Shown: positions 24,292 through 32,236 of the stretch, piece after piece | Numbering within the stretch: the first letter of the stretch is position 1 | Layout: the number at the start of each line of letters is the position of its first letter | Origin: Actinopolyspora lacussalsi | GTDB lineage: Bacteria > Actinomycetota > Actinomycetes > Mycobacteriales > Pseudonocardiaceae | Length of the DNA: 64,000 nucleotides | Direction: 5' to 3' | Assembly: GCA_030803735.1 (NCBI GenBank) | Contig: JAURUC010000001.1 | Location: 3,241,501-3,305,500, forward strand | Position numbers and translations under genes: made by a program | Notes under the pieces: generated by a model | What the model saw: only the letters and a program-made list of their open reading frames with translations | Databases searched by the model: none | What the model was told of the DNA's origin: nothing

Positions 24292-27200
24292 GTGGCGTTG
24301 GCTGACGAGCGCGGAGCGGAACCGCCCCCCGACGAGAACGATGGTGACCCCGGCGCGGGCTTCGAACGGCAACCACCGCAGGACGTGGCCGCCGAGCAGT
24401 CGGTGCTCGGCGGGATGATGTTGAGCAAGGACGCCATCGCCAACGTCGTCGAGGTACTCCAACCACAGGACTTCTACCGTCCCGCACACCACGTGATCTA
24501 CGAGTGCGTTCTCGATCTGTACGGACGGGGTGAACCCGCCGACGCGGTCACGGTCTCGGCCGCGCTGGAACGGCGCAACGAGCTCGGCAAGGTCGGCGGC
24601 GGCGCCTACATCCACACGCTGCTCCGGACGGTCCCCACGGCGGCCAACGCCAACTACTACGCCGAGATCGTCTCGGAGAAGGCGGTACTGCGCAGGCTGG
24701 TCGAGGCGGGTACCAGGATCGTCCAGTACGGCTACAACGGTGCCGAGGGTGCCGCGATCGAGGAGGTCGTGGACCGCGCGCAGGCCGCTGTCTACGACGT
24801 GACCGAACGGCGCACCAGCGAGGACTACGTCGCGCTCGAAGAACTGCTGCAGCCGACGATGGACGAGATCGACGCCATCGCCTCGCGCGGCGGCGAGTCG
24901 GAGGGGATCCCGACCGGTTTCGTGGATCTGGACGGCGTGACCAACGGGCTGCACCCGGGACAGATGATCATCGTCGCGGCGCGCCCCGGTGTGGGCAAGG
25001 CACTGGCGCTGCACACACCGCTGCCCACTCCGGAGGGCTGGACCACCATGGGCGCGGTTTCCGTGGGGGACACGCTGCTCGGCGCGGACGGCAGACCGGT
25101 CCGGGTGACCGCGGCCACCGAGGTGATGCACGGTCGCGACTGCTACGAGATCGAGTTCTCGGACGGTACGCTGGTGGTCGCCGACGAGCAGCACCAGTGG
25201 AGCCTGCGGGACGGCACCGTGTGCACCACGGCCGGACTCCGCGACAGGCTCGGTAACCGGATGGACGTCGAGCTGCCCGACCACGGGCCGTTCTCGCTGG
25301 CACAGCGGGATCTGCCGGTCGCGCCCTACCTGCTGGGCGTGTGGCTGGCGGCGGGTGACAAGGCGGGCGAACTGTCCGGGGTGGCCGAGGACGTACTGGC
25401 CAACCTGGAACCGGACGGCCTGGTACGCGTGAACGACGGGGTCGTACTCGACGAGGAAACCGCCGCCGAGCTGGCCGAGCTGGGAATTTGGCACGAGGCC
25501 GAGGTACCCGCCGAATACCTGCGCGGGAGTCAGCAGCAACGGCGCTCGCTGCTGGCGGGGCTCGCGGACGCGGCGGGCAGCGTGGGTGAGGACGGCCGCG
25601 TGCTGCTGCGAGTGCGCGAATCCCTTTCGGTGCGGGTTCGCGAACTCGTCCTCACCCTGGGATACCCGTGCACCGCCACCGTGGACCCGGACTCGGGCGA
25701 CGAGATCACCACTCTCGTCGTCTTCGACAGTGGCGAGGACCAGATCTTCCGACGCACCGAACTCGACGACCAGCACAAGCGGAAGCGGGGCGGCGAGCGT
25801 CGCGCACGGGGGATCAGGGCCGTGCGGCGCACCGCGAGCGTCCCGGTGCGGTGCGTGGAGGTCGACTCGCCCGACCGGCTCTACCTCGCGAGCCGGTCGA
25901 TGATCCCGACCCACAACTCCACGCTCGGGCTGGACTTCGCCCGTGCCGCCTCGATCAGGAACGGGCTCGGCAGCGTCATCTTCTCGCTGGAGATGGGCCG
26001 CACCGAGATCGTGATGCGCATGCTCTCCGCCGAGGCGCGGATCCGACTCGGCGACATGCGCGGTGGCCGGATGACCGACGAGGACTGGACCCGTCTCGCG
26101 CGCCGGATGAGCGAGATCAACGAAGCGCCGCTGTTCATCGACGACTCGCCCAACCTGACGATGATGGAGATCCGCGCGAAGGCGCGGCGCCTGAAGCAGC
26201 GCAACGACATCGGGCTGATCGTGGTCGACTACATGCAGCTGATGACCTCGGGCAAGCGGGTCGAGTCCCGACAGCAGGAGGTCTCGGAGTTCTCCCGGAG
26301 CCTCAAGCTGCTCGCCAAGGAACTGGAGATCCCGGTGGTGGCGATCTCGCAGCTCAACCGTGGTCCGGAACAGCGCAACGACCGCAAGCCGCAGCTGTCC
26401 GACCTGCGTGAGTCGGGCTGTCTGACCGGGGGGACGCGGCTGCTGCGCGCCGACGACGGTTCGGAGATCACCTTCGACGAGCTGATGGCCGAGGGGCAGC
26501 GTCCGCTGGTGTGGTCGGTGGACGACCGGCGGCGGATGGTCGCGCGACCGATCACGAACGTGTTCAGCAGCGGCGTCAAGGAGGCGTTCCGCGTCGTGCT
26601 GGCGTCCGGTCGCGAGGTCGAGGCCACCGCCAATCACCCGATGCTGACCCCGTGGGGCTGGACCCCGCTCGGCGAGTTGGCCGAGGGAGCCCACGTCGGG
26701 GTGCCGGGGCGGATTCCGGAACCGCTCGGCGCGGAACCGGCCTCGGAGTCCGAAGTGGTCTCGCTGGCACGGTCGGCGCTCGACAGCGGCGACGTGCCGC
26801 GCCGGGTGTTCGCACTGCCGCGGGAGCGGCTGGCCGTCTTCCTGCGGCACATCTGGGGGATCACCGGTACGGAGACGCCGGACGCCGACGACGTCCCCGT
26901 CGGGCAGGGGGGATGCGTGGTGACCGGCCGCGCGCTGGCCGACGGGCTCCAACTGCTGCTCTCGCGGTTCACCGTCCACTCCCGCCTACGTCGTGCCTCC
27001 CCGGAAGCGAAGCCGGACCGCTGGGAGGTGCTGCTGGACGGGCTCGACAGTCGGCTGCGCTTCGCCCGTGAGATCACCGGACCGGAGGTCGGGAACCAGG
27101 GGGCCGCGAGTCGGGAGAGCGTGAGCACGGCGCCCGCACCGGTCGCCCGAACCGGTGTGTCCTTCGAGCCGGGGACGGTCGCCGGAGGGGTTGGCACGCT

Positions 27201-27579
27201 CCCCGCCGATCGGCGGGCACGAGCGGTCGCCGACGACGGATCACGCCGGAACGACGTGTCCCCGGACGGAGCGCCCTCGGACGACGTGTGCTGGGACGAG
27301 ATCGTCGAGATCACCTCGCTCGGTGAGCAGCCGGTCTACGACGCGACGGTGGCCGGTACGCACAACTTCGTGGCGAACTCGGTGGTTATGCACAACAGCC
27401 TGGAACAGGACGCCGACATGGTGATCCTGATCCACCGGCCCGACGCGTTCGAGCGGGACGACCCCCGGATGGGCGAGGCGGATCTGATCCTCGCCAAGCA
27501 CCGCGCCGGTCCCACCGAGACCGTGACCGTGGCGCACCAGCTGCACTACAGCCGGTTCGTGGACATGGCCCAGGAGTAG
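24292..27579 (+). CDS. dnaB: Replicative DNA helicase with two inteins
   Basis: 1095-aa precursor. Removing residues 237-542 and 710-1035 leaves a 463-aa helicase, the normal size. Extein features: DnaB N-domain QPPQDVAAEQSVLGGMMLS, linker region, Walker A ARPGVGK/STLGLDFAR (split by intein 1 between K and S), Walker B LIVVDYMQLM, and DLRESG/SLEQDADMVILIHRPD (split by intein 2). The protein unwinds DNA at the replication fork as a hexamer, and both inteins interrupt essential motifs, so both must splice for viability unless another dnaB exists. Start GTG 24292 after GGAGGTGGCAGTAAGCC. A cluster of DnaA-box-like sites lies upstream. The order rplI-dnaB matches mycobacteria, whose DnaB may also carry inteins. 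Confidence 0.96.
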   Translation: MALADERGAEPPPDENDGDPGAGFERQPPQDVAAEQSVLGGMMLSKDAIANVVEVLQPQDFYRPAHHVIYECVLDLYGRGEPADAVTVSAALERRNELGKVGGGAYIHTLLRTVPTAANANYYAEIVSEKAVLRRLVEAGTRIVQYGYNGAEGAAIEEVVDRAQAAVYDVTERRTSEDYVALEELLQPTMDEIDAIASRGGESEGIPTGFVDLDGVTNGLHPGQMIIVAARPGVGKALALHTPLPTPEGWTTMGAVSVGDTLLGADGRPVRVTAATEVMHGRDCYEIEFSDGTLVVADEQHQWSLRDGTVCTTAGLRDRLGNRMDVELPDHGPFSLAQRDLPVAPYLLGVWLAAGDKAGELSGVAEDVLANLEPDGLVRVNDGVVLDEETAAELAELGIWHEAEVPAEYLRGSQQQRRSLLAGLADAAGSVGEDGRVLLRVRESLSVRVRELVLTLGYPCTATVDPDSGDEITTLVVFDSGEDQIFRRTELDDQHKRKRGGERRARGIRAVRRTASVPVRCVEVDSPDRLYLASRSMIPTHNSTLGLDFARAASIRNGLGSVIFSLEMGRTEIVMRMLSAEARIRLGDMRGGRMTDEDWTRLARRMSEINEAPLFIDDSPNLTMMEIRAKARRLKQRNDIGLIVVDYMQLMTSGKRVESRQQEVSEFSRSLKLLAKELEIPVVAISQLNRGPEQRNDRKPQLSDLRESGCLTGGTRLLRADDGSEITFDELMAEGQRPLVWSVDDRRRMVARPITNVFSSGVKEAFRVVLASGREVEATANHPMLTPWGWTPLGELAEGAHVGVPGRIPEPLGAEPASESEVVSLARSALDSGDVPRRVFALPRERLAVFLRHIWGITGTETPDADDVPVGQGGCVVTGRALADGLQLLLSRFTVHSRLRRASPEAKPDRWEVLLDGLDSRLRFAREITGPEVGNQGAASRESVSTAPAPVARTGVSFEPGTVAGGVGTLPADRRARAVADDGSRRNDVSPDGAPSDDVCWDEIVEITSLGEQPVYDATVAGTHNFVANSVVMHNSLEQDADMVILIHRPDAFERDDPRMGEADLILAKHRAGPTETVTVAHQLHYSRFVDMAQE
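25000..25917 (+). other. DnaB intein 1 (P-loop site, class 3 signature)
   Basis: 306 residues starting with alanine (ALALHTPLPTPEGWTTMG) and ending SMIPTHN before Ser+1. Alanine at position 1 rules out the normal first acyl shift. The three residues that define class 3 inteins are present: W67 two places after the block B histidine (H65, in DEQHQWSL), C285 at block F position 4 (VRCVEVD) and T304 at block G position 5 (PTHN). The middle carries homing-endonuclease relics: LLGVWLAAGD and LLAGLADAAGSV, where the acidic residues of LAGLIDADG are replaced by alanine. Splicing is probably intact and homing probably lost. Confidence 0.9.
26419..27396 (+). other. DnaB intein 2 (RESG/S site, class 1)
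   Basis: 326 residues, from CLTGGTRLLRADDGSEITFD to VVMHN, followed by Ser+1. C1, T70/H73 in block B (ATANHPML), block F (PVYDATVAGTHNF) and terminal His-Asn are all present, so this is a standard class 1 intein. The site, in DLRESG/SLEQDADM, is the one used by mycobacterial DnaB inteins. The centre has a degenerate endonuclease trace (RLAVFLRHIWGITGTE in place of a DG-containing block) and a non-conserved ~50-residue insert near 27100-27290. Probably a splicing-competent intein with a dead endonuclease. Confidence 0.9.
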
Positions 27580-27583
27580 GGCG

Positions 27584-28750
27584 TCAGTCCTCGCGACCCG
27601 GCCACGAGGTCCGTGCTCGGTGCCGCACGCGTGCTGCTTCACGGGTGAGGTGGTCGCGTTCGGCCAGGTTGGTGGCGGCGCGGGCGGCTTCGGCGTACAG
27701 CTCGGCGGCGTGGCCGAGAGTGCCCGCCTTTTCGTGGAGGTGTGCCGCCACGGCGGTGTACCGGGGCAGGGTGGGGTCGATGTCGGCGAGCGCGGCGAGA
27801 CCGGCCCGCGCCCCGTCGGCTTCGCCGACCGCCACGGCACGGTTGAGCCGCACGATCGGGCTGCCGGTGAGGCGCAGCAGTTCGTCGTACCATTCCACGA
27901 TCTGCGCCCAGTCCGTCTCGGAGGCGGTGCGGGCGTCGGCGTGCAGGGCGGCGATCGCGGCCTGGGCCTGGTACTCGCCGAGCCGGTCGCGGGCCAGCGC
28001 GCTCCGCAGGATCGTCACTCCTTCGGCGATCATCTCGGAGTCCCAGAGCGAGCGGTCCTGCTCGGCCAGCGGCACCAGGCGACCACCGGTTCCGGTGCGA
28101 GACGCCCGGCGGGCGTGGTGCAGCAGCATGAGCGCGAGCAATCCGGCCGCTTCGGACTCGTCGGAGAGGGCGACGAGTTGGCGGGCGAGCCGGATCGCCT
28201 CGGCGGCCAGGTCGACGTCCCCGCTGTATCCCTCGTTGAACACGAGGTAGAGCACTCGCAGCACGGTCGCCGCATCGCCGGGCTCCTCGAATCCGGCCCC
28301 GGCGATGCGGCGTTTGGCCCGGCTGATCCGCTGGGCCATCGTCGCTTCCGGAACCAGGTACGCCGTCGCGATCTGCCTGGTGGTCAGGCCGCCGACCGCG
28401 CGCAGGGTCAGCGCGACGGCCGAGTTCGGGGACAGAACGGGATGCGCGCACAGGAAGTACAGGCGAAGCGTGTCGTCCGTCGCGGGCACGGAGCCGCCGG
28501 TTGGTTCGGCCGCCACCGCCAGTTCACGCCCGCGCCGGGTCCTCTCGGCCCGGGCGGAGTCGAGGAACTTGCGCCAGGCGACCGAGATCAGCCACGCTTT
28601 CGGGTCGCGTGGCTGCTCCGCCGGGCCGGCTTCGAGTGCCCGGACAAGGGCCTCCTGCACGGCGTCCTCGGCCGAGGCGAAGTCGGCTCCGCGACGGACG
28701 AGAACGCCGATCACGGCGGGTACGAGTTCCCGCAGCGGTGTTCCGTTCAC
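27584..28750 (-). CDS. ECF42-type RNA polymerase sigma factor
   Basis: 388 aa. Region 2 is seen in FASAEDAVQEALVRALEAG and WLISVAWRKFLDSARAE, region 4 in SPNSAVALTLRAVGGLTTRQIA with PEATMAQRISRAKRRI. The long C-terminal part (about 180-388; VLRVLYLVFNEGYSG, LIRLARQL-type helices) is the TPR-like extension of ECF42 sigma factors. Start GTG 28750 overlaps the stop of the upstream DGPF gene (GTGA). ECF42 factors are regularly coupled to DGPF/YCII proteins and lack a classical anti-sigma factor; their C-terminal extension is thought to be regulatory. Target genes unknown. It runs tail-to-tail with dnaB, 4 bp apart. Confidence 0.9.
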   Translation of the reverse strand: MNGTPLRELVPAVIGVLVRRGADFASAEDAVQEALVRALEAGPAEQPRDPKAWLISVAWRKFLDSARAERTRRGRELAVAAEPTGGSVPATDDTLRLYFLCAHPVLSPNSAVALTLRAVGGLTTRQIATAYLVPEATMAQRISRAKRRIAGAGFEEPGDAATVLRVLYLVFNEGYSGDVDLAAEAIRLARQLVALSDESEAAGLLALMLLHHARRASRTGTGGRLVPLAEQDRSLWDSEMIAEGVTILRSALARDRLGEYQAQAAIAALHADARTASETDWAQIVEWYDELLRLTGSPIVRLNRAVAVGEADGARAGLAALADIDPTLPRYTAVAAHLHEKAGTLGHAAELYAEAARAATNLAERDHLTREAARVRHRARTSWPGRED

Positions 28751-29154
28751 TCGGTCACCGTGGGTGGCTCGGTGAGGAACGGCCGTACTTCGATCCACTC
28801 GTGGATCGGCTCGCCGCCGACCCCGGGAGCCGCCGAGAGCTCCCCGGCCAGCTCGACCGCTCGATCCCAGGACTCCACGTCGATGACCATCCACCCCGCG
28901 ATGAGGTCCTTCGTCTCGGCGAACGGACCGTCGGTCACCGGTGGTTGTCCCGCACCGTCGTATCGCACGAAGGTTCCCCCGGGAGTCAGGGCCTGCGAGT
29001 CCACGAACTCGCCGTTCTCCTCCAGGCGGGCCGCGAAGTCCTTCATGTACTGGATGTGCGCGTCGACCTCCTCCGGATTCCACTGATCCATCGGTGGGTG
29101 GTCCATGACCGATTCCGGGCCACCTCGGTAGTGCTTGAGCAGCAGGTACTTCAC
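28747..29154 (-). CDS. DGPF/YCII domain protein, partner of the ECF42 sigma factor
   Basis: 135 aa, MKYLLLKHYRGGPESVMDHP, then MKDFAARLEENGEFVDSQAL and the signature TDGPFAETKDLIAGWMVIDV. YCII/DGPF proteins are small ferredoxin-like domains, often encoded next to ECF42 sigma factors; the biochemical role is unclear. Start GTG 29154 has a GGAG 6 nt upstream. It overlaps the sigma gene by 4 bp, so the two are translationally coupled. Confidence 0.9.
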   Translation of the reverse strand: MKYLLLKHYRGGPESVMDHPPMDQWNPEEVDAHIQYMKDFAARLEENGEFVDSQALTPGGTFVRYDGAGQPPVTDGPFAETKDLIAGWMVIDVESWDRAVELAGELSAAPGVGGEPIHEWIEVRPFLTEPPTVTE

Positions 29155-29242
29155 GATGAGCTCCTTCTCCGTCGGACGACCGGTTGCTCCGATCGTGCCC
29201 CTGGGACGGAGCCGGCGCGCCGTTCTCGACACCGTCGCGCGT

Positions 29243-29260
29243 CGATTTCTCGCGAAATCG
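29243..29260. repeat. 18-bp palindrome family copy
   Basis: CGATTTC-TCGC-GAAATCG, a perfect palindromic stem between the GNAT gene and the DGPF gene start. The loop is the reverse complement of the GCGA loop at 9827 and 54993, so this copy is inverted. It could end the upstream GNAT transcript. Confidence 0.7.
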
Positions 29261-29290
29261 TCGCCCAAGGGAACCGAGCCGGAGATCCGC

Positions 29291-29842
29291 TCAAAGCGCG
29301 CGGTGCATGATGTGCAGTCCCACGAACCCCTTCTCGGGGTGCTCGAAGGCCTCCGGCACCGTTGCCAGGATCTCGAAGCCCAGGGAGCGCCACAGCGCCA
29401 CCGCACCGGTGTTGGTCTCCACCACCGCGTTGAACTGCATCGCCGAGTAGCCGTCGGCGCGGGCCTGCTCGACCACGTGCTCTCCCAGCGCATGACCGTA
29501 ACCGCGTCCGGCGTGGGCAGGGTCGACCATGAAGCCCGCGTTGGCCACGTGCGCGCCCGGCCCGGCGTGGTTGGGGTGGGTCTCGGCGGTCCCGACCACG
29601 GATCCCTCGTCATCGATGGCCACCACGGTCCGCCCCGGTGGCTGTCGCATCCACCCCGCGCGAGCGCTCGGTTCGGTGGTGTCCCGCTCCCAGCAGAAGG
29701 TCTCGCCCGCCGAGACTATGTCACGCATGAACCGCCAGATCGCGGGCCAGTCGTCGGCCGTCGCCTCCCTGATACGCACGTCACCAGCATCCACGACGGA
29801 TCGGCCGGGAAGCAATCGAGGGGAGCGCCGATCGTGCGGCAC
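29291..29842 (-). CDS. GNAT family N-acetyltransferase
   Basis: A GNAT fold: VRIREATADDWPAIWRFMRD (beta1-alpha1), VVGTAETHPNHAGPGAHVAN, then the acetyl-CoA motif MVDPAHAGRGYGHALGEHVV and AMQFNAVVETNTGAVALWRS, LGFEILATVPEAFEHPEKGF. Close to the family of phosphinothricin-like and RimI-like acetyltransferases; substrate unknown. GTG 29842 gives 183 aa; GTG 29779 would start right at VRIREAT and is equally likely, since neither has a clear ribosome site. Lies 21 bp after the HAD gene, probably one operon. Confidence 0.85.
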   Translation of the reverse strand: MPHDRRSPRLLPGRSVVDAGDVRIREATADDWPAIWRFMRDIVSAGETFCWERDTTEPSARAGWMRQPPGRTVVAIDDEGSVVGTAETHPNHAGPGAHVANAGFMVDPAHAGRGYGHALGEHVVEQARADGYSAMQFNAVVETNTGAVALWRSLGFEILATVPEAFEHPEKGFVGLHIMHRAL

Positions 29843-29863
29843 CGCCGGATCCCGAGCGACCTC

Positions 29864-30535
29864 TCAAGCGGACAGTTCGGTGAGCACCCCGGGCAGCTCG
29901 TCGATGCGTTCCAGTCGCCGTTCGGCCAGTCGCAACGCGTCCCCGGCGGGCGGAAAGTGCGGATTCGGCACGGCGACCACGGTTGCGCCGGAAGCCGCCG
30001 CCGAACGAAGCCCGTTGGAGGAGTCCTCCACCGCCACGCACCTGCGCGCGTCCACCCCCAGCTCGTCGGCCGCGCGCAGGTAGACGTCCGGGGCGGGCTT
30101 GCCCGCTCCCACCTGCTCGCTGGAGACGGTGCGGCGCACCACGTCCGTGAGTCCACCGGTTTCCAGGAACGCACCGATGATGCGCGGCGGGGCGGAACTG
30201 GCGATGGCGACCGGATACCGCTCGGCCACGGTCCGAACCGTCTCGACGGCCCCCGGCAGCGTCGGTGGCTCCGTGGCGTAGTGCTGGGCCATCCGGTCGA
30301 TGACCTTCTCGGCCACCTCTTCGGAGGACAGTCGAACGCCCAACCCGGTGACGAGGTACTCGGCCCATTCCGGAGTGCTCATCCCCATCATGCGTTCACT
30401 CGCACCATCGGCCCACCGGCCGCCGTGCTGCTCGGTGACCTCGCGCCGTATGCGGTCCCAGAGGTGCTCGGAATCGACCAGCACACCGTCGAGATCGAAC
30501 AACACCGCGGTCACGCCATCGCTACCGTCGCACAC
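29864..30535 (-). CDS. HAD superfamily hydrolase, beta-phosphoglucomutase/phosphatase-like
   Basis: 223 aa. Motif I VLFDLDGVLVDSEHLW, motif II AIASSAPPRII, motif III lysine in GAGKPAPDVYLRAADELGV and motif IV CVAVEDSSNGLRSAAASG. The cap domain (WAEYLVTGLGVRL...) is the small helical C1 type of phosphoglycolate phosphatase and beta-PGM relatives. The substrate is probably a small phosphosugar. A start at GTG 30514 (VTAVLFDLDG) would be closer to the usual N-terminus than 30535. Divergent from the MFS gene. Confidence 0.87.
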   Translation of the reverse strand: MCDGSDGVTAVLFDLDGVLVDSEHLWDRIRREVTEQHGGRWADGASERMMGMSTPEWAEYLVTGLGVRLSSEEVAEKVIDRMAQHYATEPPTLPGAVETVRTVAERYPVAIASSAPPRIIGAFLETGGLTDVVRRTVSSEQVGAGKPAPDVYLRAADELGVDARRCVAVEDSSNGLRSAAASGATVVAVPNPHFPPAGDALRLAERRLERIDELPGVLTELSA

Positions 30536-30618
30536 GCCGTCGATGGTATGGCCCGATCCGGGGTCCCGGCTCGCGCGGTGAGCTTGCTCATGTCGGATGG
30601 GCAGCCCACGAGTCGAAA

Positions 30619-30633
30619 GTTAGCATTTCTAAC
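30619..30633. promoter_or_regulatory. Inverted repeat upstream of the MFS gene
   Basis: GTTAG-CATTT-CTAAC, a perfect 5-bp inverted repeat in an AT-rich patch 34 bp before the MFS ATG and between divergent genes. The size and position suit a TetR/MarR-type operator overlapping the MFS promoter. No regulator gene adjoins it. Confidence 0.4.
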
Positions 30634-30666
30634 GAAATACTTCGTCCACAAGAGGAGCGCGCGTCC

Positions 30667-31890
30667 ATGAGCGGGTCCGAAGCCACCCGATTGCGCGAGG
30701 TGTTCAAGGGACAGCCCAAGGCCGTCTGGATCACCGCGTTCGCGGCCGTGATCGCCTTCATGGGCATCGGCCTCGTCGATCCGATCCTGCGTTCCATAGC
30801 CGAAGCGCTCGACGCGGGCCCGGAGCAGGTGACCCTGCTGTTCTCGTCCTACCTGGGGGTCCAGGTGGTGGCCATGCTGATCACCGGCGCGTTCAGCGCG
30901 CGGTTCGGTGCCAAGCGCACCGTGGTCACCGGTCTGGTGCTGATCGTGCTGGCCACCCTGGCCTGCGCGCTGGCCGATACGGTCGTGCAACTGGTGGCGC
31001 TGCGCGCGGTCTGGGGCCTGGGCAACGCCCTGTTCATCGCCACGGCGCTGTCGGTGATCGTCGGCGCTGCCAGCGGCGGCCAGCGCGCCGCGATCCTGCT
31101 CTACGAGGCCGCGCTCGGCATCGGCCTGTCCACCGGCCCACTGCTCGGCGCGCTGCTCGGGAACATCTCCTGGCGGGGACCGTTCGCCGGAACCGCCGTG
31201 CTGATGGCCATCGCGCTGATCCTGGCCGTGGGCTTCCTGCCCTCCGACACCGGCAAGCGCGGTGAGCCGGTCAAGCTGCTCGACCCGCTGCGTGCCCTGC
31301 GGCACGGCGCGCTGCTGCGCACCTCGGTGGGCTCGGCGCTGTACACCGCGGCCTTCTTCACCGTACTGGCGTGGTCCCCGTTCGTGCTGGAGTACGGCGC
31401 GATCGCCGTGGGGCTGGTGTTCTTCGGCTGGGGTGTGTGCGTGGCGTTCGCCGGTGTCACGCTGGCCCCGAAGCTCGCCGACAGGTTCGGCGAACTGGGC
31501 GGCACGGTACTGGCCGTGTCGCTGTACGCGGTGCTGCTGCTGATCATGACCATCGACAGCAAGACCGTGCTGATCGCGGGCATAGTGGTCAGCGGGCTGG
31601 TGTCGGGACTGCTCAACACGCTGTTCACGGGCAGCGCCATGAGCGTCAGCAAGGCACCGCGCCCGGTGGCCAGCGCGGGGTACAACTTCTGCCGCTGGCT
31701 CGGCGGGGCGCTGGCCGCGACGCTGGTCAGCCACATCGCCACCTGGCTGGACTGGCTGAGGGCGCCGTTCGCGGCGGGCGCGGTGGCCTGTCTGATCGCG
31801 GCCGGGCTGCTCGCGGCGGGGCTGCGCTCGCGCGACACCGATCCGCACCGGGTGCCGGAGGAGGCAGCGGTGGTCGGCGAGGAGTTCTGA
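30667..31890 (+). CDS. MFS transporter (drug:proton antiporter-like)
   Basis: 407 aa with 12 predicted membrane helices. The helix 2-3 loop has GAFSARFGAKRTVVTGLVL (motif A type) and helix 5 has LGIGLSTGPLLGALLG, resembling the antiporter motif C. This points to an export carrier of the DHA1/DHA2 type rather than a sugar uptake system. The substrate is unknown. Start ATG 30667 follows GAGGAG. Transcribed alone; an operator-like repeat precedes it. Confidence 0.88.
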   Translation: MSGSEATRLREVFKGQPKAVWITAFAAVIAFMGIGLVDPILRSIAEALDAGPEQVTLLFSSYLGVQVVAMLITGAFSARFGAKRTVVTGLVLIVLATLACALADTVVQLVALRAVWGLGNALFIATALSVIVGAASGGQRAAILLYEAALGIGLSTGPLLGALLGNISWRGPFAGTAVLMAIALILAVGFLPSDTGKRGEPVKLLDPLRALRHGALLRTSVGSALYTAAFFTVLAWSPFVLEYGAIAVGLVFFGWGVCVAFAGVTLAPKLADRFGELGGTVLAVSLYAVLLLIMTIDSKTVLIAGIVVSGLVSGLLNTLFTGSAMSVSKAPRPVASAGYNFCRWLGGALAATLVSHIATWLDWLRAPFAAGAVACLIAAGLLAAGLRSRDTDPHRVPEEAAVVGEEF

Positions 31891-32236
31891 CCCCACCCGA
31901 GCCGGGGTGACCGAACGGGGCAACAGGCCCCTCGGCATCCACAGTCCCCTCGGCGTCCACAGCGGAGTTCGGCGGCACGCCCGGGCACGAACGGGTCGAC
32001 CCATCGTGAGTCTCACCGAGCACACTGAGCGGGAACAGTGTCGAAAGTGGAAACACTCGGTCGTCATCGTGCTGTCCGACATCCGATCGTGGGGTAACTA
32101 TCTCACCGTTTTGCAGTAGCCGGATTCGACCCACCGTCACGAATTTCCCTGCCGTTCACGTTCAGTCAGCTGAGACATCGCCTGCCGCGCATAGTGTCGG
32201 CACGTCCCACTGACAAAAGCTGTGGAAAGGCAGGAA
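31891..32236. other. 346-bp spacer between MFS and phoX
   Basis: Just after the MFS stop is a short hairpin, ACCCC...GGGGT (about 31892-31910). An 18-bp near-perfect tandem repeat, CCCCTCGGCATCCACAG then CCCCTCGGCGTCCACAG, covers 31928-31962. Near phoX there is GTTCACGTTCAGTCAG (about 32154), which loosely resembles actinobacterial PhoP-box half-sites (GTTCACC); I would not call a PHO box from it. No gene is seen. Confidence 0.5.

Noticed and set aside
24004..26979. A 991-aa open frame antisense to dnaB
   Set aside because: It lies entirely opposite dnaB and its inteins, has the His/Arg/Gly-rich composition typical of antisense frames in GC-rich DNA, and shows no domain.
27241..27840. Frames antisense to the end of dnaB and running into the sigma-factor gene
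   Set aside because: They cross the dnaB/sigma junction out of phase with both genes and have no family resemblance.
32150..32180. PHO box upstream of phoX
   Set aside because: GTTCACGTTCAGTCAG only loosely fits the GTTCACC repeat spacing, so it was kept as a remark.
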